Positions 61,765 through 64,000 of a DNA stretch of 64,000 bases are shown here, piece by piece. Below the pieces are notes generated by a model, which saw only the letters and a program-made list of their open reading frames with translations, made no database searches and was not told where the DNA came from. This DNA comes from Pollutibacter soli. GTDB lineage: Bacteria; Bacteroidota; Bacteroidia; Chitinophagales; Chitinophagaceae. The position numbers were made by a program, and so were the translations under genes. The DNA lies in assembly GCA_029269725.1 (NCBI GenBank), contig JARJHS010000009.1, forward strand, positions 62,001-126,000, written 5' to 3'. Position 1 is the stretch's first letter. Every line of letters starts with the position of its first letter.

Positions 61765-64000
61765 TTACTCGCTTCTCAAACTCTTCACCGGATTTGCCAC
61801 CGCCGCTTTTATTGCCTGGAAACTTACAGTGATCAGTGCTATTAGTACTGCCAGCAATCCGGCAATTGCATATATCCACCAATTTACCGGCGTCCGATAG
61901 GCGAAATTCTTCAGCCACCCGGATGTTGCCAGTACCGACAGGGGAGTAGCAATTACAAATGCAATACCCACCAGGATCAGGAACTCACGAGATAACAGGC
62001 TGAAAACTTTTGTCGTACTGGCTCCCAGCACTTTTCTTATTCCCATTTCTTTTGTACGTTGTTCAGCTGTGAACATTGCCAGACCAAGAAGTCCGAGACA
62101 GGAAATAAATATAGCGAGGAACGCAAATGCGTTGGAAAGACGTCCGATAATCTCTTCACTTTTATATAGTTTCTTATACTCCTGGTCTGAGAAATCATAC
62201 GTGAACGGAAACTGCGGATTTAGTTCCTTAGAAATGCTTTCAAGGCTTGTCAGGGCCTGTTTTGTTTTGCCTGGCTCGGTGCGAACGAGAATCCAGCCCC
62301 AATTGATTTCTTCGCCGAGGCGAATAACTAAAGGCCTGATAGGTTCATGCAAAGAAGTAAAATGAAAATCTTTCAACACTCCAACGATCGTTCCTTTCTT
62401 CTGCCAGAACGTGAGCCATTTTCCAACAGGCTGATCATACTTAATAATTTTTGCTGCGGCTTCATTGATAATATACCCAACGGAATCTGTTGCAAAATCT
62501 GCAGAAAAATCACGACCATCAATCATTTTCAGTTTCATCGCTTTTACAAAATCGTAGCCTGTTGCAGCCTGTACAAACTGGTGCATCGCATTGGGATCTT
62601 TTCCTTCCCATTGTACACCGCCGGTGCCGTTATTGATGCTTGTTGGATTTTGCGTAATGCGTGTCACCATCTGAATTCCCGGTGATGCCAGTGCTTTTGT
62701 CTTGAAGGTTTTATACTTCGCCGCCAGATCACCTTCTACAGGGATATAGATCAGGTTTTCACGATCATAGCCAAGGTTGATATTCTGAACATAGTTGATT
62801 TGCATGCTGACTACAATGGTTCCGATGATCAAAAGAATGGAAAGCATAAACTGGAAAACAACCAGTCCCTTTCTGAACCATGTAGCACCCGAACTGAATT
62901 TCAATGTGCCTTTTAAAACACGTATAGGTTCAAAATTCGAGAGGAACAATGCAGGATAACTACCGGAAACCAGTCCGGTTATTGCTGTTAGCACAATCAA
63001 TATTATCCAGAAACCCGGTTGTGAATACGGCAATGAAATCTCTTTGCCTGTCACATTATTGAATGCAGGTAACAGCAGCAGTACAATTCCTAACGCAAGT
63101 ATAACGCTAAATGCAGTGATCAGTAAAGCCTCGCCCATGAATTGCCTGATCAACAACGCCCGAAAAGCACCGGCAACTTTTCTGATCCCGATTTCTTTTG
63201 CACGTTTCACAGAGCGCGCTGTTGTCAGGTTCATGAAATTGATACACGCGATCAGCAGGATGAAAATGGCTACAATACTGAACATTCGCACATATTCTAT
63301 ACGACCACCAACAATTTTTCCATCTTTGAAAGTTCCATGCAGATAAGTTTGTGCAACAGGTTGCATACCGAGTTCGATGTAAAAATTCTTGTTCATGTCG
63401 GTGTTCAATCCCTCAAGAAATTTTGTGAGTTTGAGCTCAACTTTTTCCGGATCAGCATCTTTCCTGATCTTAAAATAGGTTGCCGGGCCATTGTTGCCCC
63501 ATTCTTTTGCCCATTCGTTCTGAAGAAGAAATTCCTCCCAGGTAAGAAGAAAATCAAATTTTGAAGAACTGATATCGGGGACATCCGCAAAGACGGCAGA
63601 AACTTTCAGGTCTTTCCTGTTTTCATAACGCAGGGTTTTTCCCATCGCTTCATCTGCAGATCCGAAAAAGTCTTTTGCCATTTTTTCGGAAATGACAATA
63701 TTGAGCGGATCGTTCAACGCGGAATTTTTATCGCCTTTGATGAGGGGATAGTTGAACATCTTAAAGAAATCCTTTCCCGCTGAGTTGCCTTTCTCTTTCA
63801 GTATCTTATCGCCAACCTGGAAAGTATTCGTATTCTCCCAGGCAAATGCACTGGCCATTTCAATCTCCGGGATTTTCTTTTTCAGTTCTTCAGCAAGTTG
63901 GCCTGGAGTATAATATCCCGCATCAATCTGTCCGTCATGATATTGACGCTCATAAATAACAAAAAGCTGATCGCTGTCGGAATGAAAAGCATCAATTTTC
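61765..64000 (-). CDS. FtsX-like ABC permease, N-terminus beyond the window
   Basis: The frame is open to the window end. The first visible residues (KIDAFHSDSDQLFVIYERQYHDGQ) continue the usual N-terminal periplasmic sequence, so the start lies beyond 64000 and an ATG at 63858 is internal. About 745 residues are present: the MacB core, central helices (CINFMNLTTARSVKRAKEIG), a second periplasmic domain, and a C-terminal FtsX part ending NPVKSLRSE. It is the third such permease in a row. Confidence 0.9.
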   Translation of the reverse strand, partial: KIDAFHSDSDQLFVIYERQYHDGQIDAGYYTPGQLAEELKKKIPEIEMASAFAWENTNTFQVGDKILKEKGNSAGKDFFKMFNYPLIKGDKNSALNDPLNIVISEKMAKDFFGSADEAMGKTLRYENRKDLKVSAVFADVPDISSSKFDFLLTWEEFLLQNEWAKEWGNNGPATYFKIRKDADPEKVELKLTKFLEGLNTDMNKNFYIELGMQPVAQTYLHGTFKDGKIVGGRIEYVRMFSIVAIFILLIACINFMNLTTARSVKRAKEIGIRKVAGAFRALLIRQFMGEALLITAFSVILALGIVLLLLPAFNNVTGKEISLPYSQPGFWIILIVLTAITGLVSGSYPALFLSNFEPIRVLKGTLKFSSGATWFRKGLVVFQFMLSILLIIGTIVVSMQINYVQNINLGYDRENLIYIPVEGDLAAKYKTFKTKALASPGIQMVTRITQNPTSINNGTGGVQWEGKDPNAMHQFVQAATGYDFVKAMKLKMIDGRDFSADFATDSVGYIINEAAAKIIKYDQPVGKWLTFWQKKGTIVGVLKDFHFTSLHEPIRPLVIRLGEEINWGWILVRTEPGKTKQALTSLESISKELNPQFPFTYDFSDQEYKKLYKSEEIIGRLSNAFAFLAIFISCLGLLGLAMFTAEQRTKEMGIRKVLGASTTKVFSLLSREFLILVGIAFVIATPLSVLATSGWLKNFAYRTPVNWWIYAIAGLLAVLIALITVSFQAIKAAVANPVKSLRSE

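Overview
The window looks like chromosomal DNA of a Bacteroidota, most probably Chitinophagales/Chitinophagaceae. This rests on SusC/SusD outer-membrane pairs, a FecR anti-sigma factor and ECF sigma factor next to a SusC that carries an STN domain, a type IX secretion (T9SS) sorting domain, large stand-alone FtsX permeases ending in NPVxSLRSE, and promoters of the Bacteroidota TTTG-N20-TAnnTTTG type (clear before the tRNA gene). No phage, integrase, transposase, plasmid or CRISPR locus was found. Most genes are single or in short operons, and many spacers hold dispersed short repeats.

Layout. 1-2.7 kb: C-terminal end of a SusD gene with terminator, tRNA-Val(GAC), a decayed secreted-protein gene and a lipoprotein. 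2.8-5.5 kb: two-subunit molybdenum hydroxylase (2Fe-2S subunit plus Tat-exported molybdopterin subunit). 5.8-13.4 kb: VOC protein, L,D-transpeptidase, leucine-rich-repeat protein, a metal-handling pair (AraC regulator with an HMA-like domain, then an HMA-MauE-like membrane protein), a polysaccharide-lyase-like protein, a duplicated-domain protein and a SpoIIAA-like protein. 13.4-14.8 kb: divergent HxlR regulator and NAD(P)-binding reductase sharing an operator-rich spacer. 14.9-18.9 kb: DinB, a lysine-rich histone-like protein, and an alkylation-repair operon in which Ada is split over two genes followed by AlkB and a VOC protein, then a GNAT.

19.9-27.3 kb: minus-strand sigma factor, FecR, SusC and SusD, a complete cell-surface-signalling nutrient uptake locus. 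27.3-27.9 kb: a 143-bp tandem repeat. 27.9-36.6 kb: serine hydrolase, PhyH-type dioxygenase, GyrI-like protein, two minus-strand secreted proteins (FG-GAP-like and T9SS cargo), a secreted protein, and two consecutive fatty-acid desaturases. 36.7-49.2 kb: mostly small single genes (DUF1801, a frameshifted HD-domain gene, AHSA1, M1 peptidase, several GNATs, TlpA-like thioredoxin, SnoaL/NTF2-like proteins, a PLP decarboxylase with a repeat-derived tail, YCII protein plus ECF42-type sigma factor, OsmC). 49.7-52.3 kb: an RsmF-like rRNA methyltransferase and a LysM protein.

52.7-64 kb: all minus strand, an export/efflux region with TolC, ABC ATPase, an FtsX/MacB permease, a DUF4097 adhesin-like beta-helix protein and two more FtsX permeases, the last running off the window. 

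The repeat landscape is striking: a 42-bp perfect palindrome joined to a 7-bp tandem repeat, a related pair near 47.3 kb, GCCTGCCGGCAGGC palindromes (one supplying the C-terminus of a protein), AGACCTGCCAGGTCT-type hairpin arrays, and long CCCGCAGAT inverted repeats. I found no convincing wholly new multi-gene system. The strongest leads are the split Ada operon, the HMA-AraC/HMA-MauE pair, the duplicated-domain protein at 12.1 kb and the repeat families.
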